A DNA stretch of 64,000 nucleotides from contig NZ_CP147247.1 in NCBI RefSeq assembly GCF_002140975.2, positions 4,267,001-4,331,000 on the forward strand, read 5' to 3'. Position 1 is the first letter of the stretch. Each line of letters opens with the position of its first letter. The position numbers and the translations under genes are program-made. Shown here piece by piece: positions 26,214 through 37,143 of this stretch. The DNA comes from Enterococcus sp. 9E7_DIV0242. Its GTDB lineage: Bacteria > Bacillota > Bacilli > Lactobacillales > Enterococcaceae. The notes beneath the pieces are model-generated. The model searched no databases, had not been told where the DNA came from, and saw only the letters and a list, made by a program, of their open reading frames with translations.

Positions 26214-27089
26214 ATGAAAAAGGCAATTGAAAGTATCCCTGTCAACGACTATACAACAAAACTATCTGTTTCTATTGTTTATGCCATTTTGGCATCCATT
26301 GCGATGAACTTTTTTTATCAGCCTGGAAATATTTATTCTAGTGGGATCACAGGACTGGCTCAAATTTTAACAACACTTTCGACGAGAACTTTAGGCTTCA
26401 ATGTTCCGGTTTCTGTCACATTGTTTGCGTTGAATGTGCCGCTGTTCTTTCTTGCTTGGAAGAAAATTGGAAAGAAGTTTACGATTTTTACTTTTATTAC
26501 AGTTGCATTGACTTCTGTGTTTATGCAGATCGTCCCAGAAACTACCCTGTCAGATGACCCGATTATCTGTGCGATTTTTGGTGGTGGTGTCATGGGTGCT
26601 GGGATTGGCTTTGCATTGAAAAATGGACTGTCATCTGGTGGCCTGGATATTTTCAGCATTACGATCCGCAAAAAAACAGGACGGTCCATTGGCTCGATTT
26701 CTATCTATTTTAATGCACTGATTGTATTTGTTGCCGGGTATCTATTTGGTTGGCAGTACATGTTTTATAGTGCGTTATCGATCTTTGTCAGTGGTAAGGT
26801 AACCGATGCAGTCTACACGAAACAAAAGAAAATGCAGGTCATGATCATTACAAAAAATCCAGAGGTTGTGATCGATGCCATCCAAGAAAAGATGCGTCGT
26901 GGTATCACGATTATTCATGAAGCTGAGGGTGCTTATAACCATGACAAGCAGACAGTGTTAATAACAATCGTTACGCGCTTTGAATTGCCATCGCTTGAAG
27001 CTGCGATGAAGAAGGCTGATCCATCGGCTTTTGTCAGTATTTCAGATAACGTAAAAATTCTCGGTCGTTTTTACGAAGAAGAGCTATGA
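26214..27089 (+). CDS. YitT family membrane protein (DUF161/DUF2179)
   Basis: A 291-residue protein of the YitT family: five to six membrane segments in the first ~200 residues, then a soluble C-terminal DUF2179 domain (VMIITKNPEVVIDAIQEKMRRG). The GLSSGGLDIFS motif is typical. Function of the family is not established; transport or a regulatory role has been suggested. It stands alone between terminators. The ribosome site is weak (GAGGTAGG about 15 bases upstream), but ATG 26214 gives the standard N-terminus. Confidence 0.88.
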   Translation: MKKAIESIPVNDYTTKLSVSIVYAILASIAMNFFYQPGNIYSSGITGLAQILTTLSTRTLGFNVPVSVTLFALNVPLFFLAWKKIGKKFTIFTFITVALTSVFMQIVPETTLSDDPIICAIFGGGVMGAGIGFALKNGLSSGGLDIFSITIRKKTGRSIGSISIYFNALIVFVAGYLFGWQYMFYSALSIFVSGKVTDAVYTKQKKMQVMIITKNPEVVIDAIQEKMRRGITIIHEAEGAYNHDKQTVLITIVTRFELPSLEAAMKKADPSAFVSISDNVKILGRFYEEEL

Positions 27090-27099
27090 AGAAGAAAAA

Positions 27100-27134
27100 C
27101 ACCGACTTTCAAGAAAAAGGAAGCCGGTTTTTTT
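27100..27134 (+). terminator. Terminator after the yitT-type gene
   Basis: ACCGACTTTC pairs (with G-U pairs) with GGAAGCCGGT, followed by a seven-T run. Confidence 0.75.
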
Positions 27135-27239
27135 ATACAAATTTTGAAAGAAAATTGTGTTTACAAATACAAAGGAATCCAGTGAGGAAAAAGTGACACC
27201 TCCTCTTTTGGTCCCTAGAAAAAAACTGAACGCTTTTCC

Positions 27240-27268
27240 TTGAAAAGAAGCATGAAAACTGCTAGAAT
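27240..27268 (+). promoter_or_regulatory. Promoter of the cggR-glycolysis operon
   Basis: TTGAAA (27240-27245) and TAGAAT (27263-27268) are separated by exactly 17 bp. A small GTTAAAA/TTTTAAC hairpin follows in the leader (about 27281-27299). The transcription start would be near 27275, with the CggR operator downstream. Confidence 0.75.
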
Positions 27269-27341
27269 ATCCTTGTGAGGTTAAAAAAGTCTTTTAACTG
27301 AAAATCACAGTGAGAAAGGCTTCATTATTTTTTTACCATTC

Positions 27342-27381
27342 ATAGGTCGTTTTTAGTCATACTTGGACGTTTTATGACCAA
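27342..27381 (+). promoter_or_regulatory. CggR operator (two repeats)
   Basis: Two repeats, GGTCGTTTTTAGTCA (27345-27359) and GGACGTTTTATGACC (27365-27379), match the layout of the Bacillus subtilis CggR operator, in which GGGAC-N6-TGTC half-sites are repeated. It lies between the promoter and the cggR start, as in Bacillus, so bound CggR would block elongation until fructose-1,6-bisphosphate binds. Confidence 0.8.
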
Positions 27382-27395
27382 CGGAGGAGTCAATC

Positions 27396-28433
27396 ATGCT
27401 GGAAGAATTGAAAATGATCGAAGCAGTTGCTCCGGATATGCTTGATGTGATGCAGGAAAGATATCATATTTTACGGAATATCTATTGGATGCAGCCAATC
27501 GGAAGAAGAAGTCTCTCAGAAAGCATGGGACTGACAGAACGTGTCTTACGTACTGAGACCGATATGCTCAAGCAGCTTCAGTTGATCAAAACATCAAAAA
27601 GCGGTATGACATTAACCGAAAAAGGTCTTGAAGTGTATCAAGGACTTGAGAAAATGATGAATTTACTTTTCGGCATTCAGAAGATTGAAATTGAGATTGC
27701 ACAACTATTTGGGATTCAACGTTGCATCGTTGTTTCAGGAAATAGTGACAATCAGAGAAAGATTCTGGATGAGTTTGGTGAGGTATTGACCCATTCGTTA
27801 GATATGCTTCTACCGGAGGATAACAATATCATTGCTGTGATGGGCGGAACTACAATGGCTCAGGCAGCAGAACACATGGGAACTCTTGAATCAGAAAGAC
27901 GACATAATCTTTTCGTACCGGCAAGAGGCGGTATCGGTGAGGCTTTAACTGTTCAAGCAAACTCGGTAAGTGCTGTGATGGCACATAATACCGGAGGACA
28001 GCATAGAGCATTATATATCCCGGAACAGCTGAGTAAAGAAACCTATGACTCCTTATTACAGGAGCCGTCCATTCAGGAGGTTTTAGAGCTGATCAGCCAT
28101 TCGAACGCAGTTGTTCATAGTATTGGACGAGCATTGCATATGGCAGCCAGAAGAAAGATGTCGGATGAAGAGTTGATTATGCTGAAGCAGAAGAATGCAG
28201 TAGCAGAGTCATTTGGTTATTTCTTCAATGAGCAAGGTGAAGTAGTATATAAAGTACCGCGAATCGGTTTGCAATTGAAGGATTTACAGAACATCCCATA
28301 CGTGATAGCATTAGCTGGAGGAAAGACAAAGGCTAAAGCAATACGCGCATACATGAAAAATGCACCTGAACAAACGTGGCTCATCACTGATGAAGCTGCC
28401 GCAAATGAGATTTTAAAAGGGGCAACCCTTTAA
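27396..28433 (+). CDS. cggR: Central glycolytic genes regulator
   Basis: A 345-residue SorC-family repressor. A winged-helix N-terminus (GRRSLSESMGLTERVLRTET) is followed by the sugar-phosphate-binding domain (IAVMGGTTMAQAAEHMG, VPARGGIGEALTVQAN). CggR represses the gap operon; in Bacillus fructose-1,6-bisphosphate relieves this. ATG 27396 has ACGGAGGAG before it, and a CggR-type operator lies within the leader. It is followed by gap after 38 bp without a terminator, so cggR and gap are co-transcribed. Confidence 0.95.
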   Translation: MLEELKMIEAVAPDMLDVMQERYHILRNIYWMQPIGRRSLSESMGLTERVLRTETDMLKQLQLIKTSKSGMTLTEKGLEVYQGLEKMMNLLFGIQKIEIEIAQLFGIQRCIVVSGNSDNQRKILDEFGEVLTHSLDMLLPEDNNIIAVMGGTTMAQAAEHMGTLESERRHNLFVPARGGIGEALTVQANSVSAVMAHNTGGQHRALYIPEQLSKETYDSLLQEPSIQEVLELISHSNAVVHSIGRALHMAARRKMSDEELIMLKQKNAVAESFGYFFNEQGEVVYKVPRIGLQLKDLQNIPYVIALAGGKTKAKAIRAYMKNAPEQTWLITDEAAANEILKGATL

Positions 28434-28471
28434 AATAAAAATTTTTGATTTTCATAAGGAGGAAATCTTTA

Positions 28472-29473
28472 ATGACAGTTAAAGTAGGTATTAATGGATT
28501 TGGACGTATCGGACGCTTAGCATTCCGTCGTATCCAAGATGTAGCAGGAATCGAAGTAGTGGCAATCAATGACTTGACAGACTCAAAAATGTTGGCTCAT
28601 TTGCTGAAATATGATACAACTCAAGGACGTTTCAACGGAACAGTTGAAGTTCACGAAGGATCTTTCAACGTAAACGGCAAAGAAGTTAAAGTTCTTGCTA
28701 ACCGTAACCCTGAAGAATTACCATGGGGCGACTTAGGTGTAGATATCGTTCTTGAATGTACAGGTTTCTTTACTTCAAAAGAAAAAGCTGAATTACACTT
28801 AAAAGCTGGCGCTAAACGCGTTGTTATCTCTGCTCCTGGTGGTAACGATGTACCAACAGTTGTTTACAACACAAACCATGATATTTTAACTGGTAAAGAA
28901 ACAGTTATCTCTGGTGCTTCTTGTACAACGAACTGTTTAGCTCCTATGGCTAAAGCTTTACAAGACAACTTTGGTGTTGTTGAAGGTCTTATGACTACAA
29001 TCCACGCTTATACAGGTGACCAAATGACTCTTGACGGACCACACCCTGGTGGAGACTTCCGCCGTGCGCGTGCTGCTGCTGAAAACATCGTTCCTAACAC
29101 AACTGGTGCTGCTAAAGCAATCGGTTTGGTTATCCCAGAATTGAACGGTAAATTAGACGGAGCTGCTCAACGTGTTCCTGTAGCAACTGGTTCATTAACT
29201 GAATTAGTTTCTATTCTTGACAAAAAAGTAACTGTTGAAGAAGTAAACGCAGTTATGGAAAAAGCAGCAAACGAATCTTATGGTTACAACACTGACCAAA
29301 TCGTTTCTTCTGATATCGTGGGTATGACTTTCGGATCATTATTCGATGCTACTCAAACAAAAGTTATGACAGTTGGCGATCAACAATTGGTTAAAACAGT
29401 TGCTTGGTACGATAACGAAATGTCTTACACTGCACAATTAGTTCGTACTTTAGAGTACTTCGCTAACCTATAA
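28472..29473 (+). CDS. gap: Glyceraldehyde-3-phosphate dehydrogenase (NAD-dependent, type I)
   Basis: A 333-residue GAPDH, oxidising glyceraldehyde-3-phosphate to 1,3-bisphosphoglycerate in glycolysis. The NAD-binding start [18 protein letters not shown] and the catalytic-cysteine motif [12 protein letters not shown] are intact. The frame is open from 28445, but ATG 28472 is set by AAGGAGG and by the standard [14 protein letters not shown] start. Codon use is strongly biased from here to eno, as expected for highly expressed genes. A terminator follows, so cggR-gap may form a unit separate from pgk. Confidence 0.98.
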   Translation: MTVKVGINGFGRIGRLAFRRIQDVAGIEVVAINDLTDSKMLAHLLKYDTTQGRFNGTVEVHEGSFNVNGKEVKVLANRNPEELPWGDLGVDIVLECTGFFTSKEKAELHLKAGAKRVVISAPGGNDVPTVVYNTNHDILTGKETVISGASCTTNCLAPMAKALQDNFGVVEGLMTTIHAYTGDQMTLDGPHPGGDFRRARAAAENIVPNTTGAAKAIGLVIPELNGKLDGAAQRVPVATGSLTELVSILDKKVTVEEVNAVMEKAANESYGYNTDQIVSSDIVGMTFGSLFDATQTKVMTVGDQQLVKTVAWYDNEMSYTAQLVRTLEYFANL

Positions 29474-29511
29474 TTTCTACATCAAGTTAGAAATTGATAA
29501 AATAGCGTAAT

Positions 29512-29550
29512 AATAAGCGGGGAAGCAACGCGCTTCTCCGCTTATCTTTT
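29512..29550 (+). terminator. Terminator after gap
   Basis: TAAGCGGGGAAGC pairs with GCTTCTCCGCTTA (one G-U pair) and a T-rich tail follows. It probably lowers read-through from cggR-gap into pgk. Confidence 0.85.
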
Positions 29551-29582
29551 TATGAAATACCCACAAAGTGGTAGAATAGACA

Positions 29583-29618
29583 GCGACAGAGGAATTCTCT
29601 ATGAGAGTTTTCTGCCGC
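29583..29618 (+). other. Leader hairpin upstream of pgk
   Basis: GCGACAGAGGAATTCTC and GAGAGTTTTCTGCCGC can form a long imperfect stem. A TAGAAT box at 29573-29578 just before it could be a -10 element, which would place this stem at the 5' end of a pgk transcript and protect it from decay. No good -35 was found, so the promoter is tentative. Confidence 0.4.
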
Positions 29619-29752
29619 GATCAATTATATAAATCGTGTTAAATTATTCCTTACTTGGGGAACAACCTTAGTTTTAATACAAGCATAGGGATAGTAATTG
29701 CAGTTTATTGATTTAACAGAATTTATATAATATACAGGAGGGAAATTTACGA

Positions 29753-30946
29753 ATGGCTAAAAAGACAATCAAGGATGTAGATTTAAAAGACAAAAAAGTA
29801 TTAGTTCGTGTGGATTTCAATGTACCGTTGAAAGATGGCGTCATTACGAATGACAACCGTATCGTTGCGGCTTTACCAACAATCAAGTATGTGATCGAAA
29901 ACGGCGGAAAGGCAATCCTTTTCTCTCATTTAGGTCGTGTAAAAACAGAAGAAGACAAAGCGGGCAAATCATTAAAACCAGTTGCTGAACGTTTAGGCGA
30001 GCTACTTGGCAAACCTGTAACATTTGTACCTGAAACTCGTGGTGCGGAATTAGAAGCTGCTGTTAATAATATGAAAGACGGCGACGTTTTAGTATTTGAA
30101 AACACTCGTTTTGAAGATATTGATGGGAAGAAAGAAAGCGGAAATGATGCTGAGCTTGGTAAATACTGGGCTTCATTAGGCGATGTATTCGTGAACGATG
30201 CTTTCGGTACAGCTCACCGTGCGCATGCTTCTAACGTAGGGATTGCGTCTACTGGTATTACAACAGTAGCTGGTTTCCTTATGGATAAAGAAATCCAATT
30301 TATCGGTGAAGCTGTTGAAGCACCAAAACGCCCATTTGTAGCGATTCTTGGTGGAGCAAAAGTTTCTGATAAAATCGGTGTTATTGAAAATCTGATTGCT
30401 AAAGCTGATAAAATTTTAATCGGTGGCGGAATGACTTATACATTCTACAAAGCAAAAGGAATCGAAATCGGAAATTCTCTAGTTGAAGAAGATAAAGTAG
30501 CTTTGGCAAAAGAATTGATCGAAAAAGCTGGCGACAAATTAGTATTACCTGTCGACTCTGTATGTGCAAAAGAATTCAGCAACGATGTTGAAACAGTTGT
30601 AACTGACGGAGAAGCTGTTCCAGAAGGATACATGGGCTTAGATATCGGACCTAAATCAATTGAGCTGTTCACAAAAGAATTAGCAGGCGCTAAAACTGTT
30701 GTATGGAATGGACCAATGGGTGTATTTGAAATGAGCAACTTCGCTAAAGGAACAATCGGTGTATGTGAAGCAATCGCTAATCTTGAAGATGCAACGACAA
30801 TCATTGGTGGTGGCGATTCAGCAGCTGCAGCAATCCAATTAGGCTTTGCCGACAAATTCACGCACATCTCAACAGGTGGCGGCGCAAGCTTAGAATTACT
30901 TGAAGGTAAAACATTACCAGGACTAGCAGCGATTAACGATAAATAA
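29753..30946 (+). CDS. pgk: Phosphoglycerate kinase
   Basis: A 397-residue kinase transferring phosphate from 1,3-bisphosphoglycerate to ADP. The N-terminal substrate signature [10 protein letters not shown], the nucleotide-binding WNGPMGVFE and the C-terminal [19 protein letters not shown] segments are intact. ATG 29753 is preceded by CAGGAGGGAAATTTACGA. It is followed by an unusual 335-bp spacer with repeats before tpiA. Confidence 0.98.
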   Translation: MAKKTIKDVDLKDKKVLVRVDFNVPLKDGVITNDNRIVAALPTIKYVIENGGKAILFSHLGRVKTEEDKAGKSLKPVAERLGELLGKPVTFVPETRGAELEAAVNNMKDGDVLVFENTRFEDIDGKKESGNDAELGKYWASLGDVFVNDAFGTAHRAHASNVGIASTGITTVAGFLMDKEIQFIGEAVEAPKRPFVAILGGAKVSDKIGVIENLIAKADKILIGGGMTYTFYKAKGIEIGNSLVEEDKVALAKELIEKAGDKLVLPVDSVCAKEFSNDVETVVTDGEAVPEGYMGLDIGPKSIELFTKELAGAKTVVWNGPMGVFEMSNFAKGTIGVCEAIANLEDATTIIGGGDSAAAAIQLGFADKFTHISTGGGASLELLEGKTLPGLAAINDK

Positions 30947-31212
30947 TAAAAGCTTAGCGATTCGGTAAGCTCCAAGCAAATTAGGAAATTTATATAAAGG
31001 TGCCCTTTGCCTTTACTATAAATTTATCTATTTGTCGAAGAGATTGAATCGAGAAGCTAGATAATAGTAAAAGTGGAATGAGCTCGATCAGCTTTCAAGC
31101 AAATTAGGAAAATATTCAAGAATTCAAAAAAATTCTTAGAAAATTTTGTCTATTTGTCGAAGGAAGCTAGCTCATACAGCTAGATAATAATAAAAGCTTA
31201 ACGATTCGGTAA
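30944..31212 (+). repeat. Imperfect tandem repeats between pgk and tpiA
   Basis: The 335-bp spacer holds no gene but a duplicated module. AATAATAAAAGCTTAGCGAT at 30944 recurs with one change at 31186, each followed by TCGGTAA. CAAGCAAATTAGGAAA (30973 and 31099), TCTATTTGTCGAAG (31027 and 31150) and GCTAGATAAT (31054 and 31179) recur in the same order. Between the conserved AATTAGGAAA and TCTATTTGTC blocks each copy carries a different hairpin (about 30987-31028 and 31118-31138). Conserved flanks with variable stems suggest an RNA-level element or a sequence duplication. Confidence 0.7.
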
Positions 31213-31281
31213 TCTTGAAAATCGAGGTATGGAATCATCAGAGCCTCTTTGTAACAACACAAAAGAAAAGGACGTGTTCTA

Positions 31282-32037
31282 ATGCGTAAACCAATTATTG
31301 CCGGTAACTGGAAAATGAACAAAACTGCTAAAGAAGCGAAAGAATTTGCTGAAGCAGTAAAAACAAAAATTCCTGCTAATGATAAAGTGGATTCAGTGAT
31401 TGGTTCTCCAGCACTCTTCTTACAAGAGCTAGTTGAAGCAGCTAAAGGAACTGAATTGAAAATTTCAGCTCAAAACTGCTACTGGGAAAATAGTGGTGCA
31501 TTCACTGGAGAAACTTCTCCGGCAGCACTTTCTGACTTAGGTTTGGACTATGTAATCATTGGTCACTCTGAACGTCGTGAGTATTTCCATGAAACAGATG
31601 CGGATATCAACAAAAAAGCAAAAGCAATTTTTGCTAACGGTATGATCCCAATCTTCTGTTGTGGTGAATCTTTAGAAACATACGAAGCTGGTAAAACAGC
31701 TGAATGGATCGAAGGACAAATCACTGCTGGTTTAGAAGGCTTAACAGATGGACAAGTAAGTAATCTTGTTATTGCTTATGAACCAATCTGGGCAATCGGA
31801 ACTGGTAAATCTGCGGATGCAACGATCGCTGATGAAATCTGTGGTGTTGTTCGTAAAACCGTTGAAAAATTATATGGCAAAGAAGTATCTGAAAGCGTAC
31901 GTATCCAATACGGCGGTTCAGTGAAGCCAGAAAACATTGCTGAATATATGGCGAAAGAAAATGTTGATGGTGCATTGGTCGGCGGAGCAAGCCTTGAAGC
32001 AGATTCATTCTTAGCATTATTGGATGCTGTGAAATAA
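31282..32037 (+). CDS. tpiA: Triosephosphate isomerase
   Basis: A 251-residue bacterial TpiA interconverting DHAP and glyceraldehyde-3-phosphate. Active-site residues are in AGNWKMNKT (Lys 12), IIGHSERR (His) and [11 protein letters not shown] (Glu). ATG 31282 follows AAAAGGACGTGTTCT. It is the housekeeping enzyme, in contrast to the short archaeal-type paralogue at 9616-10314. Confidence 0.98.
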   Translation: MRKPIIAGNWKMNKTAKEAKEFAEAVKTKIPANDKVDSVIGSPALFLQELVEAAKGTELKISAQNCYWENSGAFTGETSPAALSDLGLDYVIIGHSERREYFHETDADINKKAKAIFANGMIPIFCCGESLETYEAGKTAEWIEGQITAGLEGLTDGQVSNLVIAYEPIWAIGTGKSADATIADEICGVVRKTVEKLYGKEVSESVRIQYGGSVKPENIAEYMAKENVDGALVGGASLEADSFLALLDAVK

Positions 32038-32157
32038 TTCAGCATAATTCCTCTGCAAAAACTGCACAAAATGAATTTATTTCATAAAGATAGAAGAAAT
32101 TCATTGCTAACTTGCGGAAAATTAACTACAATCGTAATTAAGGGAGAATCCCCTTAG

Positions 32158-33486
<1,329 letters not shown>

Positions 33487-33502
33487 TTATTTATAAATGA
33501 TT

Positions 33503-33536
33503 CACCCCTCGGAAATTTTTTTCGGGGGGTGTTTTT
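33503..33536 (+). terminator. Terminator after eno
   Basis: CACCCCTCGGAAA pairs with TTTCGGGGGGTG and is followed by a T-run. The next 200 bp down to the convergent Mga-like gene hold nothing recognised. Confidence 0.92.
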
Positions 33537-33754
33537 TGCTGTGAAAGATACGATAAAAATTTAGTTTTCTTGATACAAGATCTCTGTTTATTTAAATGCT
33601 GGTCAGATTCATTGCAACTTTCAGACAGTACCTTTTATAGAAGAAGCGAAGTGAGACTTTCTTAAATTAGTTTATCATCATGCACAAAAGCAGAGACTGC
33701 TAGAGAACTTTCAACAGTCAAAAAAATATAAGGTTGAAATAGCTTGATGAAATC

Positions 33755-35266
33755 TCAGTTTCGTTGAAGAAGTTCGCTTTTTTGGTTGGCTAAATTTTTG
33801 ATGGTTTTTACAAGCAGTTGAAGATCGATTTTATGGATATCATTTGGGATATAGATCCGTGGGATATTCTCTTTAGAAAATGCATTATCCTGTACAACGC
33901 TATTACCCACAATCATATCTACAGACAATTGGTGTTCAAATCGATGAACAAATTGAACATGTAAATAAGGTGACAGCAAGTTTGTTAGGTTCTTTATATA
34001 AATTTCTTCTGTTACAGTAGATAAATCCATTTCTGAGCGGATTAAAATAAGCGGCTCAAAATCAGTCGGCTGATTGAGCAAGGCGTAAGCTTCGCATAGT
34101 CTTAAGAGAAGAACCCTGTTTCTTGTCAGAGTATTCTTTGTAGCAAGCTGCTTTAATCGATTTTTGATAGCTGGAATCAGGTTTGGATAGGTTTGACCAA
34201 TATAACTGAGATAGTCAAAACCTTTTGCCGTTGTTCCAAAATTTTTAAATATATCTTCCGTAAGAAAACCAATTAGGATTGTTCCAAAATACAATTTTTT
34301 TGAGAACTCAAAGGTAAGTTTTGTGCTAACATTCAATTGATCAAAGGCAATATATTCCTCATATAGTGGATAAATACTAGTATTCATTTTCTTATGGCCG
34401 ATAATACTTTTTTCCAAAAAGCGATCGATTGTATAAAATTGGGGTTTTGTTTGTAAAATAAGTGCAAAATAATGACATTCATCCTCTGAGAGATAAAACT
34501 GATTTTTTAAACTAGCAACACTCTTTTCGAAATCAGTAAATATGGATTTATTAAGCTGTTCTGTATATATGGGAAGATCAGAAAGCCTGACTGTTTTAGA
34601 TAAATGAAATCTTGTCAAATTGAGAGCTAATACATAGGTCAGTTCAATAATTGTCGTCTCATTTAATGTTAGAAAAGGAAGCATATGTTCATTTACATAG
34701 CTGCGGATTTTTTGCTCGTTCACAAAGGGAAACGGCCAGCCTAATCCGCGGTACAGCTTCCAAAAAAAGATATAGCCCAGATACCTTATTTGTGGTTCCG
34801 GACCTTGTAACGATAGGAATCCTTTTGATAAAGCTATTGAAATATTTAATCTTGAAAATACATGATTGAGTTTACGTATTCTTCTCAGAAGGGTGTACTC
34901 ACTGATAAATTGCTTTGTAGTGAATTTTTTTAAAGAAATTTCCGGTTCGAAAAATAATTTCTCCATTAAAGCGTAAATATAAGAATTTTTAATAACCAAG
35001 TAGACGCATTTCTGAAAACTATTGCCATCTCCTGAGAAAGAGTAACCTTTTCCTTTAGAAAAAATAAGGAGCTCTTGAAGCTCTGGGTCAGTACTGTTCT
35101 TAAGTAAAACTTGCCAGTCTTTCATATATTTTTGAACGGTTTTTCTTTCCAATGACGTATGATCAGAAAGCTCGCTTATGGTCAACCAATCTTGCCTGTT
35201 TTGAAGCTGTTCCAACAAGATGAGCATCGAGTTTGTTGGTGTATCAAAGATACGATAATAATCCAT
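33755..35266 (-). CDS. Mga-like helix-turn-helix transcriptional regulator
   Basis: A 503-residue protein with the architecture of the Mga/AtxA regulators of streptococci and enterococci: N-terminal HTH region (WLTISELSDHTSLERKTVQK, residues ~32-51), a second DNA-binding segment (EYTLLRRIRKLN, ~125-136), then a long helical PRD-like part and an EIIB-like C-terminus. Such proteins often control surface and virulence genes and can respond to PTS phosphorylation. It faces away from the BspA-like operon at 37263, but this is the nearest set of surface genes. ATG 35266 has GGGGGGATTCCG upstream on its strand. Confidence 0.8.
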   Translation of the reverse strand: MDYYRIFDTPTNSMLILLEQLQNRQDWLTISELSDHTSLERKTVQKYMKDWQVLLKNSTDPELQELLIFSKGKGYSFSGDGNSFQKCVYLVIKNSYIYALMEKLFFEPEISLKKFTTKQFISEYTLLRRIRKLNHVFSRLNISIALSKGFLSLQGPEPQIRYLGYIFFWKLYRGLGWPFPFVNEQKIRSYVNEHMLPFLTLNETTIIELTYVLALNLTRFHLSKTVRLSDLPIYTEQLNKSIFTDFEKSVASLKNQFYLSEDECHYFALILQTKPQFYTIDRFLEKSIIGHKKMNTSIYPLYEEYIAFDQLNVSTKLTFEFSKKLYFGTILIGFLTEDIFKNFGTTAKGFDYLSYIGQTYPNLIPAIKNRLKQLATKNTLTRNRVLLLRLCEAYALLNQPTDFEPLILIRSEMDLSTVTEEIYIKNLTNLLSPYLHVQFVHRFEHQLSVDMIVGNSVVQDNAFSKENIPRIYIPNDIHKIDLQLLVKTIKNLANQKSELLQRN

Positions 35267-35586
35267 CGGAATCCCCCCATTTTCAGTATAGACTCAAAGT
35301 AGAGATTCTTCAAAATAATTAACCATAAGAACTGAAAGAAAAGGAATTATTTTTTAATATAAGTGTAATTTTTTTTATAGCACAGCTATGAATGATATAA
35401 AATTACAAAATAAAATAAATTGTAAACTTCTTTTTTCTATTTTTCCACTATTGTATTTACAAGAAGCGAGTTTGCAACAGTAATAGAAATTGGAAGTAAA
35501 GTAATTTTCTAACATTTTTAGGTAATAGAAACAATGAAAGAAGAATGTGGTGATTTGTCCTATTCTATGCAATAAGGAGGAGAACA
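35267..35586. other. AT-rich intergenic stretch
   Basis: It separates the divergent Mga-like gene and the ASCH gene and so must hold both promoters. It is very AT-rich with no clear gene, terminator or strong palindrome, so no site was assigned. Confidence 0.4.
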
Positions 35587-36051
35587 ATGATTGAGGAATT
35601 TTGGCAAGCGTATCTTGCAACGGTAGATGAAAAGAGCGGTATAGCAGATCAACTGTATCAATCCTGGCATTTTATGACGGATGATCCAAAGGATGAAGCG
35701 TTTGCGGATGAATTGACAGAACTTGTAAAAAATGGTGAGAAAACGGCTACGGCTACTCTTGCGTACATCTATGAAAGGAATCAGGAGCCCATGCCGCAAG
35801 TTGGCAGTTATCACATCCTAACAACATTTGCTGGAAGACCAACAAATGTTGTCCGAGTGACAAAAACCTCTTGCGTTCCCTTTTCCGAGGTATCTGCTGA
35901 ACATGCTTATTTGGAAGGCGAAGGTGATCGTTCTCTTGCCTATTGGCGAGCGATTCACCACTGTTTTTTTACAGAGCTTATGGAGAGTTTTGATAAAGAA
36001 TTTTCCGAGGATTTAATGGTTCTTTGTTTTGAATTTATCGTCGTTTATTAA
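35587..36051 (+). CDS. ASCH domain protein
   Basis: A 154-residue protein matching the ASCH family, small RNA-binding-like folds related to PUA. The helical N-terminal part (WQAYLATVDEK) is followed by the core GEKTATATLAYIYE, the MPQVGSYHILTTFAGRP loop and FSEVSAEHAYLEGEGDRSLAYW. A few ASCH proteins act as nucleases or amidohydrolases, but the role is not known for most. GGAGGAGAACA precedes ATG 35587. It appears monocistronic. Confidence 0.8.
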   Translation: MIEEFWQAYLATVDEKSGIADQLYQSWHFMTDDPKDEAFADELTELVKNGEKTATATLAYIYERNQEPMPQVGSYHILTTFAGRPTNVVRVTKTSCVPFSEVSAEHAYLEGEGDRSLAYWRAIHHCFFTELMESFDKEFSEDLMVLCFEFIVVY

Positions 36052-36120
36052 GGAGAATTTGTAAGGACTAGCATAGTAAAATAATAGAACTTGATTACGT
36101 AGTAAATCTGAGAGGATGCT

Positions 36121-36738
36121 TTATGAGCATCTGTATAACGAACGTTTTTCGCTATACAGGTCACTAAGTGCAGGTGCCAACATATTGAGAATTGCGTGAG
36201 AAATCATTTCAGTTGAACTTTTGAACCCGGACTGGAACCAAGTCTCTACTAACGCAGCGACACCTTTTGTCATATAAGTGGCATAGAATTCAATAATATC
36301 GGGTGCAAATTTGATAAAAAATACTTGTGGAAGTGCTGTTAGAAAATGTTGATAGTATTGATCATAAAGAATGTCCATAAATTGTATACCACTGTTTTCA
36401 GAAAGAAGCCCTGTGATCAGCGCTTCTTTTTCTTTAAAGAAAGCAGCAATTTCAAGCGTATTTGGAAAGAGAGTATTTTTTATTTGATCAGTATCTGACA
36501 TGTCGATACCATTCAAAAAAGAACTATTTCTTTTTTGAATAGTGCTGAAGCCTTCTATGATTTCTGATACCAAAGAATCAATGATTTCTTCTTTATTTTG
36601 AAAGTAATTATAGAAAGTTACTCGACTGATATAAGATTTATTGGCAATTTCTGTAATCGTAATCGATCCGATATGTTTTGTTTGGAGTAGGGTTAACGTA
36701 CTCATTTTTATGAGGTTCGTAATATCATGATTTTCCAT
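36121..36738 (-). CDS. TetR/AcrR family transcriptional regulator
   Basis: A 205-residue TetR-type regulator. The N-terminal HTH (SITITEIANKSYISRVTFYN, residues ~25-44, then YFQNKEEI) is typical; the C-terminal helical part carries the TetR_C ligand region seen in dihydroxyacetone-type TetR proteins. ATG 36738 has AGGAGGGCTATAA before it. It lies 525 bp from and divergent to the BspA-like operon, so it may regulate that operon or itself. Ligand unknown. Confidence 0.85.
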   Translation of the reverse strand: MENHDITNLIKMSTLTLLQTKHIGSITITEIANKSYISRVTFYNYFQNKEEIIDSLVSEIIEGFSTIQKRNSSFLNGIDMSDTDQIKNTLFPNTLEIAAFFKEKEALITGLLSENSGIQFMDILYDQYYQHFLTALPQVFFIKFAPDIIEFYATYMTKGVAALVETWFQSGFKSSTEMISHAILNMLAPALSDLYSEKRSLYRCS

Positions 36739-37143
36739 TTATAGCCCTCCTTATTTTTTGTAGGTTCTCTTGCGCTACGAGAAAGAAGAGGATTTAAGCT
36801 TATCGATTTTCGAAGAGAGAGAAGTGTTTTCTAATAAATCCGTATTTTTTTGATATATATAATAAAATAACTTAAAAAAATAGAATATATCTACCGAAAA
36901 TCGGATGATAATTGTCCGTTTTTTGTGAATTCTGGCTGTTGAACTGTTCAAACAAGTATTTAGAGAATAAAAGAAAACAATTATACCTTTAAATGAAAGC
37001 TTCTATTGACTTGTCACTAAAAGAAAAAAACATACTATATTATTAATATCACAGCATTTCATGTTAGAAGTTTACAAAAACGTTAGAAATGTAAATTTAT
37101 TTTTGAAAAAAATTTTATATTATTTGTTTGAAGAGGAGAATTA
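36739..37143. other. Intergenic stretch upstream of the BspA-like operon
   Basis: AT-rich, no ORF. It must carry the TetR promoter (minus) and the operon promoter (plus, see 37011-37038). Short inverted patches such as TTTTCGAAGA are present, but no operator could be assigned. Confidence 0.4.
37011..37038 (+). promoter_or_regulatory. Probable promoter of the BspA-like operon
   Basis: TTGTCA (37011-37016) and TACTAT (37033-37038) are 16 bp apart; an overlapping TTGACT lies at 37006. The start would be near 37045, leaving a leader of about 220 nt that contains a small ORF. Confidence 0.5.

Noticed and set aside
30445..30975. 176-codon frame antisense to pgk
   Set aside because: It is the mirror of biased codons in a highly expressed gene; the protein has no domain features.
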